Positions 46,160 to 55,823 of a stretch of 64,000 nucleotides of DNA are shown in pieces. The stretch lies in NCBI GenBank assembly GCA_946479505.1, contig CAMLGC010000003.1:1-64000 (forward strand), given 5' to 3'. The position numbers and the translations under genes are program-made. This DNA comes from an uncultured Sphingomonadaceae bacterium. GTDB lineage: Bacteria > Pseudomonadota > Alphaproteobacteria > Sphingomonadales > Sphingomonadaceae. The stretch's first letter is position 1; each line of letters starts with the position of its first letter. The notes beneath the pieces were generated by a model. That model ran no database searches. It had not been told where the DNA came from and worked only from the letters and a program-made list of their open reading frames with translations.

Positions 46160-47404
46160 TCAGCGCCCGTTCGCGGGGGCGCCGCCCTGCGCCTGCTGCT
46201 TCGGCGGCGGGCCGACCCGCTGCGGCCTGGAGGCGGGGACAGGCTTCACCGTCTGGCCGGGCCGCACCTTGGCGGTGCCCTGCGTGATGATTCTGTCGCC
46301 GGGCTTGAGCCCGTCGGTGACCACCCAATTCGCGCCCACCATGCGGTCGGCCTTGATCTTGCGCTGGACGGCCTTGTTGTCCGTGCCCACGACGAGCACG
46401 GTCGCATTGCCCTTGGGATCGCGCGTCACGGCCTGCGAGGGAACGAGGAAGGCCTGCGTGTCGATCGCCTGGGCGAAGCGGGCGCGAACGAACATGCCGG
46501 GAAGCAGCAGGCCCTCCGGGTTGGGAAAGCGCGCGCGCATCGTCACGGTGCCGGTATTGGGATCGACCACCACCTCGGAGAATTCGACGGTGCCGGTATA
46601 GCCGTAGTCGCTGCCGTCCTCGAGCGTGAGCCGCACCGTGGCCGAGGCCGGGACGACCCCGCCCTTGGCGAGCGCGCGCCGGAGCGCGAGCATGTCGCTG
46701 CTCGACCGCTGAATATCGACATAGATCGGATCGAGCTGCTGGATCGTGGTGAGCGGCTCGGTCTGGCTCGACGTCACCAGCGCGCCGACAGTGAAGCGCG
46801 AGCGGCCGATCCGGCCCGTGATCGGCGCGGGAACGGTGGTGTAGTTGAGATTGATGCGCGCGGTTTCGAGCGCCGCCCGCTGCTGCTCCACCGCCGCTGC
46901 CGCCTCGCGCGACTGGGCGAGCGCATCGGTATAATCCTGCTTGCTGACCGCCTCCATCTCGGCGAGCGGCTTGTACCGCTCGGCGCGGACCTTCGCGGCC
47001 TGCGCGGTCGCGCGCGCGCTCGCCAGATTGGCCTCGGCCTGGTTGACGCTCGCGCGATAGACGCTGGAATCGATCTGGTAGAGCGGATCGCCCTGGTGGA
47101 CGATCGAGCCTTCGGTGAAGGTGCGCCTGCGGATCAGCCCCGATACCTGCGGCCGTACCTCGGACGAGCGATAGGCTGCCGTCCGGCCCGCAAGCTCGGT
47201 GATGACCGGCACGCGCGTCGCCTGGACCGTTACGACGCCCACCTCGGGGGTTTGGCTGCCGGGTCCGCCCGTGGCGGCCTCGTCATTCCCGCCGCAACCG
47301 GCGAGCGCCAGCAGCGCAGCCGCGATCGGCAGACTGCGCCCGACACGGCGGTGCGCCGCCCCGGCGAGCCGACGCGATCGGAAACGAGCGGAAATCGAGC
47401 GCAT
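46160..47404 (-). CDS. RND periplasmic adaptor (AcrA/MexA family lipoprotein)
   Basis: Membrane-fusion protein joining pump and outer-membrane channel. From ATG at 47404 it has 414 residues: an Arg-rich start, a lipobox (LLALAGCGG), a beta-barrel/lipoyl half-motif (VRPQVSGLIRRRTFTEGSIV), a coiled-coil hairpin and the second lipoyl half (ITGRIGRSRFTVGALV). The frame stays open further upstream but that part looks non-coding and covers the dyads. It is the first gene of the operon; the two related dyads upstream suggest local repression. Confidence 0.93.
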   Translation of the reverse strand: MRSISARFRSRRLAGAAHRRVGRSLPIAAALLALAGCGGNDEAATGGPGSQTPEVGVVTVQATRVPVITELAGRTAAYRSSEVRPQVSGLIRRRTFTEGSIVHQGDPLYQIDSSVYRASVNQAEANLASARATAQAAKVRAERYKPLAEMEAVSKQDYTDALAQSREAAAAVEQQRAALETARINLNYTTVPAPITGRIGRSRFTVGALVTSSQTEPLTTIQQLDPIYVDIQRSSSDMLALRRALAKGGVVPASATVRLTLEDGSDYGYTGTVEFSEVVVDPNTGTVTMRARFPNPEGLLLPGMFVRARFAQAIDTQAFLVPSQAVTRDPKGNATVLVVGTDNKAVQRKIKADRMVGANWVVTDGLKPGDRIITQGTAKVRPGQTVKPVPASRPQRVGPPPKQQAQGGAPANGR

Positions 47405-47466
47405 AAGGCGGGGGCAATCCTCGGAGTTCAAGACGGCACGCAACCGCCAGTCCCGGTCCCCTCCGT

Positions 47467-47492
47467 CATGAACACCATCGATAAGGTTCATG
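47467..47492. promoter_or_regulatory. 26-bp dyad 1 upstream of efflux operon
   Basis: CATGAAC and GTTCATG flank a central ATCGAT, all symmetric about one axis. It lies 63 nt upstream of the adaptor start and shares 18 of 26 positions with dyad 2. It is a probable repressor operator. Confidence 0.6.
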
Positions 47493-47596
47493 CACGTTCC
47501 GGATGCCCGGAACTCCCGAATACTGGCGGGCGCTGATTGGGCCTCTCCAGCCGCGGCGTCAAGCCAATATGATGCAACGCAGCGACGACGCGCGAT

Positions 47597-47622
47597 CATG
47601 AATACCGTTAATGATGAACATG
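47597..47622. promoter_or_regulatory. 26-bp dyad 2 upstream of efflux operon
   Basis: CATGAATACC...GAACATG with outer symmetry extended by GAT/ATC on either side (GATCATG at 47594-47600, CATGATC at 47619-47625). It is related to dyad 1 and 104 nt from it. Because the efflux genes run leftward, it is the more distal site. Confidence 0.55.
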
Positions 47623-47838
47623 ATCGAGAGGCGGGTCATCGGGGCAATTTCTGAACCCCCGCACTCCGGGCTGTTCGGCCAGGATTAAGGTGGGTATGGT
47701 ATAGTAGGGGCAAGTGGCGACAGGATCATTCCAACACGCTTGATCGCGCATAAGGCTCCGTCCGTCGTGGCGGAACTGCCGCATAGCCGATAAGTTTCTA
47801 AGCGCCACCCCGCGAAACAAAATCGAGGAGTCGATCGA

Positions 47839-48444
47839 ATGAAGTTTTCTGCTGCGCTGATCCTGGGTGCGTCTTTGCTCGCCGTATCGCCGGCATTGGC
47901 GCAGACCGCGCCGGGCCGCACCCCGATCGCAACCGCCAAGCCGGTTGCGGGCGCTACCATCTATGATCCCCAGGGCAACCTGGTCGGGACGATCGAAACC
48001 ATGTCTGCCGAGGCGGTGGTCGTCAACACCGGCGCCAACAAGGTGGCGCTGCCGCCCGATTCGATCGGTTCGAACGACAAGGGCCTCGTCGTGTCGGTGA
48101 CCAAGGCCGATCTCGACGCCGCGGCCGACCAGCAGCAGGCCGCCGCGAAGGCCCAGCTCCAGGCGATGCTGGTTGCCGGCACCGCCGTCAACAGCTCCGA
48201 CGGGCAGCCGGTCGGCACGATCAAGATTGCCGACCCGCAATATGTCACCGTGACGACCTCGCAAGGGGTTGAAGTGAAGCTGCCGGCGAACGCCTTCACC
48301 ACCGCCCCGACGGGTGGGCTGATGATCGCGATGACCGCAGCGAACTTCAACGCCGCGGTCGCGGGGTCAACCGCTGCACCTGCACCGACGGCGGACACTT
48401 CGGCCGATGCTACCGCCGCGACCGGCAACGGCGCGGTTCAGTAA
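47839..48444 (+). CDS. Exported beta-rich protein of unknown function
   Basis: A 201-residue protein with signal peptide MKFSAALILGASLLAVSPAL ending in AQ, preceded by GAGGAG. Mature residues contain two similar units, IYDPQGNLVGTIETMSAEAV and NSSDGQPVGTIKIADPQYV, each continuing with VVNTGANKVALP or TVTTSQGVEVKLP, which resembles PRC-barrel-like beta strands. A helical linker rich in Ala/Gln lies between them and an Ala/Thr-rich tail ends the protein. It is transcribed alone and followed by a strong terminator. Confidence 0.8.
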   Translation: MKFSAALILGASLLAVSPALAQTAPGRTPIATAKPVAGATIYDPQGNLVGTIETMSAEAVVVNTGANKVALPPDSIGSNDKGLVVSVTKADLDAAADQQQAAAKAQLQAMLVAGTAVNSSDGQPVGTIKIADPQYVTVTTSQGVEVKLPANAFTTAPTGGLMIAMTAANFNAAVAGSTAAPAPTADTSADATAATGNGAVQ

Positions 48445-48464
48445 TCTGGCCTGGTCAGACGAAG

Positions 48465-48503
48465 CGGGCCGCCGAGCGAGTGCTCGGCGGCCCGTTTTCT
48501 TTT
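48465..48503 (+). terminator. Strong intrinsic terminator
   Basis: A perfect 13-bp stem (CGGGCCGCCGAGC with GCTCGGCGGCCCG), a 4-nt GAGT loop and TTTTCTTTT. It ends the exported-protein transcript just before the convergent YkuD-type gene. Confidence 0.93.
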
Positions 48504-48516
48504 CAGGTGCCCCGGC

Positions 48517-49116
48517 TTAGAATTTGCCGGCGACCAGCAACCGGCCCGGACCCAGTCGATCGAGCACCTGCGCGAGATCGTGCTCGGCAACGGCGAAGCA
48601 GCCTTCGCTGCGGCCGAGAACGCCGTGCTGGCGGATCATGTCGTCGCTGACGTACCAGGCGCCGTGGACCACGATCGCGCGTGAACGTGCGTTGCTGTTG
48701 GTCGATTCGAGGCCGTCGAGCCGCATCGAATGGCCGTGCGATCCGACATAATAATTGTCGGTGCGATAGGCGCCCTCGGACGTGCAATTCGAGCCGGATT
48801 CGTTGGAGAAACGGTGGAGGAAGCCGGTATGCGCCGGGTCCGATCCGCGGCCGTGCGCGACGAGCACGCTGGTGTGCGCCCGCTTGCGCATATCGACGAG
48901 GTGGAGCCGCGAAACCTTGGAGGCCGGCGAAAAATTGGCAAGGCCGACCACGTCGTCGTGCGAAATCGATCCGCGATGGCGGCGGAGCGCTGCCTCGGCA
49001 TGGTCGAACAGGGTCGGACGGCCACCGGAAGCGATCGCCTTGGGGGCGGCGAGCGCGCCGGTCGCAACGGCGGCGGCGGCAAGAAAGCCGCGTCGGGTCA
49101 ATGAGATATCGGTCAT
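48517..49116 (-). CDS. Tat-exported L,D-transpeptidase-like (YkuD_2) protein
   Basis: Murein L,D-transpeptidase catalytic domain family protein, 199 residues. A twin-arginine-like signal (SLTRRGFLAAAAVATGALAA) opens the protein. The domain contains LHLVDMRKRAHTSVLVAHGRGSD-type strands, HGAWYVSDD and the Cys motif GRSEGCFAV, the equivalent of SHGC. The start at 49116 gives a normal Tat n-region; ATG at 49131 adds five residues. It is divergent from the aldo/keto reductase gene. Confidence 0.85.
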   Translation of the reverse strand: MTDISLTRRGFLAAAAVATGALAAPKAIASGGRPTLFDHAEAALRRHRGSISHDDVVGLANFSPASKVSRLHLVDMRKRAHTSVLVAHGRGSDPAHTGFLHRFSNESGSNCTSEGAYRTDNYYVGSHGHSMRLDGLESTNSNARSRAIVVHGAWYVSDDMIRQHGVLGRSEGCFAVAEHDLAQVLDRLGPGRLLVAGKF

Positions 49117-49301
49117 GGGAGTTCTGGACATAGGCGATGCGGATGAAGATGGCGACCGAAGGTTCCGCAGATCGTCGCGTTTAATCAACGATTTGCCGAA
49201 AAGTGTTCGGTCGCAAGGGTCAGCGATCGGTGCGCCCGCGGCCCTTTTGACAGGGACGCGCCGTTCTGGCTACCGCTGCGCGGCCTCATCAGGGAATTTC
49301 A

Positions 49302-50363
<1,062 letters not shown>

Positions 50364-50376
50364 GGCGGCGCGCGTC

Positions 50377-50404
50377 CGCCGGCCCGCCGCCACGCGGGCC
50401 GGCG
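50377..50404. terminator. Hairpin between convergent genes
   Basis: A perfect 11-bp stem (CGCCGGCCCGC / GCGGGCCGGCG) with a 6-nt loop between the aldo/keto reductase and the TonB-C-like gene. No T-tract follows on either strand, so termination is possible but not certain. Confidence 0.5.
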
Positions 50405-50412
50405 ATCCGCGT

Positions 50413-50928
50413 TCAGCTCGCCGAAACCACTCCGATCGTCATCGCGAGCGGCGCATCGCCGGGCGAAAGCGAGGCATTTTGCCGGGTCGCATTGTCGCGA
50501 AGTGTCGCCATCTGGCGATCGTAGTTCTGCCTGTCCTTGGCGAACAGGATCACCGCCCGGAAGTTCTGGTCGTGCGAAATGCCCGCGGGCAGCGGATGCA
50601 TCGACCGGATGCCTTTGACGGCACGGAGCGCGGCCCGGTCGAGGTCGCCATGGCCCGACGAATGCGCGAGCGCCACCGCGGTCGGCTTTCCGTTGTCGCT
50701 GCACCGGAAATGGACGCTGACGACGCCTTGGTTGGGCTGCGGGCGCGTCCGCTGGTCGGGATAGCGCAGATGATGCCCCAGCGCGTTGGTCATGCGGGCG
50801 GACCAACCGTCGAGCGCCAGCGCCTTTCCGGTCACGACGACCGGCGCCCTGGTCTGTTGCTGCGCCGCGAGCGCGGGTGCGAAGAGGGCCACCGCGCCGG
50901 CGGCCACGAGATAGTGCCGGACTTTCAT
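50413..50928 (-). CDS. Exported TonB C-terminal-like protein
   Basis: A 171-residue protein with a signal peptide (to ALAAQ, about residue 22) and one domain resembling the TonB C-terminal fold: LGHHLRYPDQ, GVVSVHFRCSDNGKPTAVALA, HSSGHGDLDRAALRAVKGIR and HPLPAGI. There is no N-terminal membrane anchor of the TonB type or Pro-rich spacer, so it is probably a free periplasmic TonB-C-like protein and not an energy transducer. GGAG lies just before the ATG. It is divergent from the LytS/LytTR operon across a 516-nt gap. Confidence 0.8.
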   Translation of the reverse strand: MKVRHYLVAAGAVALFAPALAAQQQTRAPVVVTGKALALDGWSARMTNALGHHLRYPDQRTRPQPNQGVVSVHFRCSDNGKPTAVALAHSSGHGDLDRAALRAVKGIRSMHPLPAGISHDQNFRAVILFAKDRQNYDRQMATLRDNATRQNASLSPGDAPLAMTIGVVSAS

Positions 50929-51444
50929 TGCTCGATCTCCCACTAGCCATCGTCGCGAGGCGCGGTCGGATGTCCGCGAACCGCTCGCCGCATCATCACG
51001 CGTCGCGACCGGACGAAATCGAAGCCACCCGGCTATCGATCTCACTGCCCAGCTTAGTGCGAACGGAGCGACGCGCGACGGCGCTGCATCGGGCATCCCC
51101 GCTTTTGCTGCGGGCGGCCCCGCGCAGCACGAGAGGCGCGATTCTCCGGCCGAACGGCTGGCTCGGCAGGCTGCGCGCCGGGACGCGCCGAGTGCAGCGC
51201 CGCGCGTGTCGTTCGATCGCAAATACGTGCGGTTCGCAGCCGTTGGCGGCATCCGTGCGACGGCACGGCCGGCTGGCGACATTGGGGCGGCGGATGGCGC
51301 GGCGATCGGTCATTTGTCGGCGATGAACGCCCCGTCGCCGCGCCGGACGCCGCATACTCGGCTTCCGCGCTGCACCCTCGATTCGTGCAACCGCGCATCG
51401 GCGCAGGATTGCCGATTCTCCTTTTTGGACGCATTCTGGAAACC
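50929..51444. other. 516-nt intergenic region without a recognised gene
   Basis: Lies between the divergent TonB-C-like and LytS-type genes. Several open frames exist on both strands but all have Arg/Ala-rich, non-protein-like composition. A small stem (CCCGC...GCGGG, 51096-51112) is visible. It presumably carries promoters for both flanking genes; nothing specific could be identified. Confidence 0.5.
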
Positions 51445-52524
51445 ATGCTGATGGCGACGATCCGCACGCGCCTGCTTTCGCCCTGGTCGGGTAAAATCTG
51501 GACGATCCTGCTGTTCTGGATCGCGCAATACACGCTGCTCACCGTTCAGGTGATGATGATGATGGAAGGGAAGCACGACAGCTCGCTGCTGCTGCCGCGC
51601 GCCTGCGTAACCCTTGTCGGAATCGTGCTGTCGTTCGGCATCGCGGCGCTGCTCGGGCGCGTCCGGCGGTTGCGGCCGCGCTGGCAGATCGTCGTCGCCG
51701 TCGCGGCGACGCTCGCCGCCTGTTTCGCCCACTCCGCCGCCAATTTCGGAATCTTCGATCTCTTCATGCCCGAGAAGAATCGCGAGAGCGCCGATCTGCT
51801 GAGCTATTTCATGGCGGTGATGCAGTGGTTCTGGTCCTACGCCGCGCTGTCGGGACTATTGCTGGTGCTGTCGCTCGGCGACCAGGCGAGCGAACGCGAG
51901 CGCCGGATCGCGCAGCTCCGCCACGAGGCCGACGACGCCCAGATGCGTGCGCTGCGCTATCAGCTCAATCCGCATTTCATGTTCAACACGCTCAATTCGC
52001 TGGCCGCGCTGATCGGGCGCCGCGATGCCGAGGCGGCGGAGGAAATGGTCGAGAACCTCGCCGATTTCCTGCGCGCGTCGCTGTCGCTCGATCCCGCCGA
52101 CGAGATCGCGCTCGCGGACGAGATCGCGCTGCAATCGCGGTATCTGGATATCGAGGCGGTCCGCTTCGTCGATCGGCTGCGTGTTGCGATCGACGTTCCC
52201 GACGAGGCCGGCCGCGCGCTGGTTCCCAGTCTAATTCTTCAACCGCTCATCGAAAATGTGATAAAGTACGCAGTGTCGACGAGCATCAGTCCGGTCCTGC
52301 TCGTCATCGCGGCACATGTGGAGGACGGTAAGCTGAAGCTTTCGGTTCGCAACAGCGCCGGAGACGGCACGCCGCGCCGGGCGCGCAGCACGGGGGTGGG
52401 GCTCGCCAACGTCCGGGACCGGCTGGCGGCACGCTATGCCGATGCCGCGCAGTTCGTGGCGTGCCGTGAACGCGACGGCAGCTTCGCCGTGGACCTGACG
52501 ATCCCGTATCTGACGATGAACTAG
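51445..52524 (+). CDS. LytS-type sensor histidine kinase
   Basis: A 359-residue membrane kinase with four N-terminal helices, a coiled linker and a His_kinase domain carrying the phospho-His in RYQLNPHFMFNTLNSLAALIG. The ATPase lobe has LQPLIENVIKYA and STGVGLANVRDRLAARY. Start ATG 51445 is preferred; ATG 51451 is close by and GTG 51385 would add a non-membrane stretch. Its partner is the LytTR regulator 3 nt downstream. Confidence 0.92.
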   Translation: MLMATIRTRLLSPWSGKIWTILLFWIAQYTLLTVQVMMMMEGKHDSSLLLPRACVTLVGIVLSFGIAALLGRVRRLRPRWQIVVAVAATLAACFAHSAANFGIFDLFMPEKNRESADLLSYFMAVMQWFWSYAALSGLLLVLSLGDQASERERRIAQLRHEADDAQMRALRYQLNPHFMFNTLNSLAALIGRRDAEAAEEMVENLADFLRASLSLDPADEIALADEIALQSRYLDIEAVRFVDRLRVAIDVPDEAGRALVPSLILQPLIENVIKYAVSTSISPVLLVIAAHVEDGKLKLSVRNSAGDGTPRRARSTGVGLANVRDRLAARYADAAQFVACRERDGSFAVDLTIPYLTMN

Positions 52525-52527
52525 CAC

Positions 52528-53319
52528 ATGTTGCGGGCGGTCCTCTGCGACGACGAACCGCTCGCGCTGGATCGCCTGATCGACATGATCGGCCGCACGG
52601 CCGCAATCGAGATCGCCGGCGTCGCCGCCAACGGCAAGGCCGCGCTCGAGACGATCGCCGAGCACGCGCCCGACGTCGTCTTCATCGACATCGAAATGCC
52701 GGGGCTCGATGGCTTCGACGTCGTCGAGGAACTCGCGCGATCGGGCGCGGCGGCGCCGCTGATCGTGTTCGTGACCGCCTATCCGGCGTTTGCCGCGCAT
52801 GCCTTCGACAGCGGCGCCATCGATTTCCTGACCAAGCCGGTGCGGCTCGGCCGACTCGAAACCGCGCTCGATCGGGTACGTCGCGCGATCGACGATCGCA
52901 GCGCACAGACCCGGCTGGGCGAGATCGTCTGCCAGCTCGAGCATCTTCGCGAGGAGCGCGAGACACATGCCCAACGCGAGCGCTATCTATGGGTAGGCCA
53001 GCGCGGCGAGATGATCCGCGTCGACCTCGATGCGATTGTCTGGGTGCAGGCGGAGGGCGAATATGTCCGGCTTTACCTCGAAACCACGAACCATCTGCAC
53101 CGCGAGCCGATCAGCACGCTGATCAACCGGCTCGATCCCGCGCGATACATGCGCATTCATCGATCCTACGTCGTCGATCGTACTCGGGTCGTGTCGGTGC
53201 GACGCCGGCCGACGGGCGGCTATGTGATGCGAATGGCGGATGGGCGCGACCTTCCGGTCGGCCGCAACTACCGCGCCGAAGCCCGCGCACTCGTCGGTCC
53301 GCCGCGCACCGAAGGGTGA
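52528..53319 (+). CDS. LytTR-type response regulator
   Basis: A 263-residue regulator with an N-terminal receiver (phospho-Asp in FIDIEMPGLDGFDVVEEL, conserved Lys in DFLTKPVRLGRL) and a C-terminal LytTR DNA-binding domain (GEMIRVDLDAIVWVQAEGEY, then RIHRSYVVDRTRVVSVRR). It starts 3 nt after the kinase stop with no clear Shine-Dalgarno sequence, so coupled translation is likely. Confidence 0.95.
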   Translation: MLRAVLCDDEPLALDRLIDMIGRTAAIEIAGVAANGKAALETIAEHAPDVVFIDIEMPGLDGFDVVEELARSGAAAPLIVFVTAYPAFAAHAFDSGAIDFLTKPVRLGRLETALDRVRRAIDDRSAQTRLGEIVCQLEHLREERETHAQRERYLWVGQRGEMIRVDLDAIVWVQAEGEYVRLYLETTNHLHREPISTLINRLDPARYMRIHRSYVVDRTRVVSVRRRPTGGYVMRMADGRDLPVGRNYRAEARALVGPPRTEG

Positions 53320-53344
53320 TCGGGCGCGCGAGCGGGGCCGCGGC

Positions 53345-54919
53345 TCAGGCGCGGTCCGCAGCAGGCAGCCAAATCTCGAATGCGGCGCCCCTCGTGCTCG
53401 GCACGAGCGCGATGCCGCCGCCGATGGCGTCGAGCAGCGAGCGCGCGATCGCGAGGCCCAGGCCGGTGCCGCCCTGCGCCCGGCGCGAGGTAAAGAAGGG
53501 GGTGAACAGCCGCTCGCGATCGGCGGAAGGGACGCCCGGGCCATCGTCGCTGATCCGCAGCAGCACGCGCTCCTCGGTCGCGGTCGCGGCGATCGTCACC
53601 TCCACGGCCCCGGCCTGGCGGCTGTTGTCGAGCAGGGTGACGAGCACCGCCTCGATCGTCGCGGGCGCGGCCGCGACCGGCGGCAACGACTCCGCTGCCG
53701 CGATCGCGACCAAAAAGTCGGAGCGGGCCGTCGCGTCGGCGATCCGACCGAGCAGCGCGCCGATATCGCCGGTATGTCCTCCGTCGCCGCGCATCATGTC
53801 GGCGCGCGCGAGCTCGAGCAGGCGCGAGACGAGGCTCGCCAGCCGCTGGGCATCGGCGTCGGCATTGGCGAGGAAGCGGCGCCGGTCCTCGGGTATCATC
53901 GTTGCGTCGTGGTCCTCGAGCAGCTCGATCGCGCCGCGGATGCCGGCGAGCGGCGTCTTGAACTCGTGGCTCATCGCATGCGCGAAATCGCGCAGGTAGC
54001 GCGAGCGGTGCTCGATCGCGTCGGCCATCGCGGCGAAGTCGCGGTAGAGGCCCTGAATCTCGATCGCCGCGGTCGGCGGCGGATCGGGCACGCGTCCGCG
54101 CCCCGAAGCGACCGCGCGCGTCGCCGCACCCAATGCCTCGATCGGCCGCGCGATCCCGCGAGACAGCACCCCGCTCAGCACGATCAGCACGACGAGGATC
54201 GCGGCAATCCCGAACGCGATCTTGCCGCGATCCTCGTACAGGCCCTTGAACAGCGCGCGCGCCGATCGCGACAGCAGCAGCACCCCGACGACGCGCCCGT
54301 CCGCCACAATGGGCCGTGCATGATGCACGCGGATCGCTGCGGCGCGCGACAGCCATTCGAAGCGATAGACCGCGCGATAGTCGGCGTTGCGGCGCAGCAC
54401 CGTCTCCGGCACGCCGGCGAGCGCGGAGCGCACTTCGGGCAACATCGCGAGGCTGCCGCCGGCATTGCGCCCCGTCACCAGCGTGCCGTTGCGATCGAGC
54501 AGAACGATGCTCGCGAGCGTCGTCTGTTGGGTTCGGGCCATCACGGGCAGCAGCGCGCGCGCGGCGGCAACGGCATCGGGGGACGGCCGCTGCGTCTCGG
54601 GCACCGGCGCCGGCCGCTCGGGCAGGATCGGCGTCGAATTGAGGTCGATCCGCGGCGGCTCGGGCTCCAGATCCGGGGGGGACACGATTGTCAGGGGCGG
54701 CGCGCCTGGCCAGGCCGCGACTGCCGCGGCGGCAAGCGCGGCACCCTGCGCCACCAATTCGGCCTCCGTCTGGCGCACCAGCGTGTTCTCATAGACCCGC
54801 AGGAACACCGCGCTGATCCCAGGCAGCGCGGCGACGAAGAACAAGGTCGCGAATAGAATTGTGCGCAGGCGCAAGCGCGGCCAGCGGCGCTTGATCCACT
54901 CCTTGCTCGCCCGGATCAT
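53345..54919 (-). CDS. Membrane sensor histidine kinase
   Basis: A 524-residue kinase: N-terminal helix (TILFATLFFVAALPGISAVF), a periplasmic sensor of about 220 residues with a Pro-rich segment, a second helix (IAFGIAAILVVLIVLSGVL), HAMP, HisKA with the phospho-His in FAHAMSHEFKTPLAGIRGAI, and a HATPase with TLLDNSRQAG and GGTGLGLAIARS. The periplasmic start (RVYENTLVRQTEAELVAQG) recalls ChvG-like sensors. ATG at 54919 overlaps the regulator stop by 4 nt. Confidence 0.93.
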   Translation of the reverse strand: MIRASKEWIKRRWPRLRLRTILFATLFFVAALPGISAVFLRVYENTLVRQTEAELVAQGAALAAAAVAAWPGAPPLTIVSPPDLEPEPPRIDLNSTPILPERPAPVPETQRPSPDAVAAARALLPVMARTQQTTLASIVLLDRNGTLVTGRNAGGSLAMLPEVRSALAGVPETVLRRNADYRAVYRFEWLSRAAAIRVHHARPIVADGRVVGVLLLSRSARALFKGLYEDRGKIAFGIAAILVVLIVLSGVLSRGIARPIEALGAATRAVASGRGRVPDPPPTAAIEIQGLYRDFAAMADAIEHRSRYLRDFAHAMSHEFKTPLAGIRGAIELLEDHDATMIPEDRRRFLANADADAQRLASLVSRLLELARADMMRGDGGHTGDIGALLGRIADATARSDFLVAIAAAESLPPVAAAPATIEAVLVTLLDNSRQAGAVEVTIAATATEERVLLRISDDGPGVPSADRERLFTPFFTSRRAQGGTGLGLAIARSLLDAIGGGIALVPSTRGAAFEIWLPAADRA

Positions 54920-55614
54920 TCGCCGATGCACGCGCCGAGGCTGTAGCCGATTCCGGCCCGCGTCTCGATCACGTCGGCGCCGCCGGCGTCGGCGAACTTG
55001 GCGCGCAGGTTGCGGATATGGCTGTCGATCGTGCGGTCGGTGATCGCGAAGCCCGGGCCGTGCAGCCGATCGATGATCGCGTCGCGGCTGAACACCTTGG
55101 CGGGCATCGAGGCGAGCGTGCGCAGGATCGAAAATTCGGTGACGGTGAGCGGCACCTCGGCCCCCGCCCAATGCGCGTGCCAGCCTTCGAGATCGAGCGC
55201 GAGCTTGCCCTGCCGCATCGTCCCCGAATGGTCGGCGGCGGGTGGGTGCGCAGCGGTGCGGCGCAAAATCGCCATCACGCGCGCGACCACCTCGCGCGGC
55301 GAAAAGGGCTTGGTCACGTAATCGTCGGCGCCGAGCTCGATCCCGAGCACGCGGTCGATCTCGTCGTCGCGCGAGGAGAGAAAGAGGATCGGCACGTCGC
55401 CGCCCGCGCGCAGCCGTCGGCACACCTCCAGCCCGTCCATCCGCGGCATGGTGATGTCGAGGATGACGAGATCGGGCGCGTGGGCCCGCGCCATCGCCAG
55501 CGCGGCCTCGCCGTCCTCGGCCTCGATCGCGCTGAGGCCCGCCTTGTCGAGCGCGAAGACGAGGAGCTGGCGGATGTGCGGATCGTCGTCGACGACCAGG
55601 ATGGTGCGCGGCAT
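54916..55614 (-). CDS. OmpR-family response regulator
   Basis: A 232-residue regulator with receiver residues VVDDDPHIRQLL, phospho-Asp in LVILDITMPRMDGLEV and Lys in DDYVTKPFSPREV, and a winged-helix DNA-binding domain (LTVTEFSILRTLASMPAKVF, DRTIDSHIRNLRAKF, IETRAGIGYSL). ATG at 55614 gives the usual MPRTILVVDDD start; ATG at 55629 is possible. It is co-translated with the downstream kinase. The signal and targets are unknown. Confidence 0.94.
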   Translation of the reverse strand: MPRTILVVDDDPHIRQLLVFALDKAGLSAIEAEDGEAALAMARAHAPDLVILDITMPRMDGLEVCRRLRAGGDVPILFLSSRDDEIDRVLGIELGADDYVTKPFSPREVVARVMAILRRTAAHPPAADHSGTMRQGKLALDLEGWHAHWAGAEVPLTVTEFSILRTLASMPAKVFSRDAIIDRLHGPGFAITDRTIDSHIRNLRAKFADAGGADVIETRAGIGYSLGACIGE

Positions 55615-55747
55615 GGGACACAGGATCATCGTTTCATCGTTTCGGTCAATGAAAACCGGATGATACTGTCGCGGCCATCGAGCCGCCGCGGTCCAAGCGC
55701 GGCAGCGGCGTAGGAATTCAGGTGCAGATTCGGTGCAGCTCAGCTTT

Positions 55748-55816
55748 GCCGCGGAAGCGGCAATCCCGAAATGCTAGCGCCAGCGACTGAAACCCGGGCT
55801 CCCGCCTTCGCGGGAG
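55748..55816. repeat. Dispersed palindromic repeat, locus 6
   Basis: CTCCCGCCTTCGCGGGAG at 55799-55816 is the same core palindrome as at loci 1 and 4; a diverged partner (GCCGCGGAAGCGGC) is near 55748-55761. It lies just downstream of the gamma-glutamyltransferase stop and may help to end that transcript. Confidence 0.7.
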
Positions 55817-55823
55817 GACCGCC

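Larger units (their letters stand above)
47405..47838. other. 434-nt divergent intergenic region
   Basis: Separates the efflux operon (-) from the exported beta-rich protein gene (+). It holds the two 26-bp dyads annotated separately and a lower-GC stretch near 47600-47720 that probably contains both promoters. No additional gene or RNA was recognised, and no convincing -35/-10 pair could be fixed. Confidence 0.6.

Noticed and set aside
43933..46287. Plus-strand open frame of ~780 codons antisense to the RND pump
   Set aside because: Composition is Arg/Asp/His repetitive, no motif is present, and the opposite strand encodes an unmistakable AcrB-type pump.
47608..48264. Minus-strand open frame opposite the exported beta-rich protein
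   Set aside because: The plus-strand gene has a signal peptide, GAGGAG site and terminator; the minus frame has no supporting signal.
50877..51355. Additional small gene(s) in the 516-nt gap before the LytS-type kinase
   Set aside because: Frames on both strands are Arg/Ala-rich without recognisable domains or ribosome-binding sites.
53345..55621. A single fused response-regulator/kinase protein on the minus strand
   Set aside because: The kinase frame is open upstream through the regulator gene, but the regulator is encoded in a different frame with all receiver and DNA-binding motifs. The kinase begins naturally at 54919 with an ATGA overlap.
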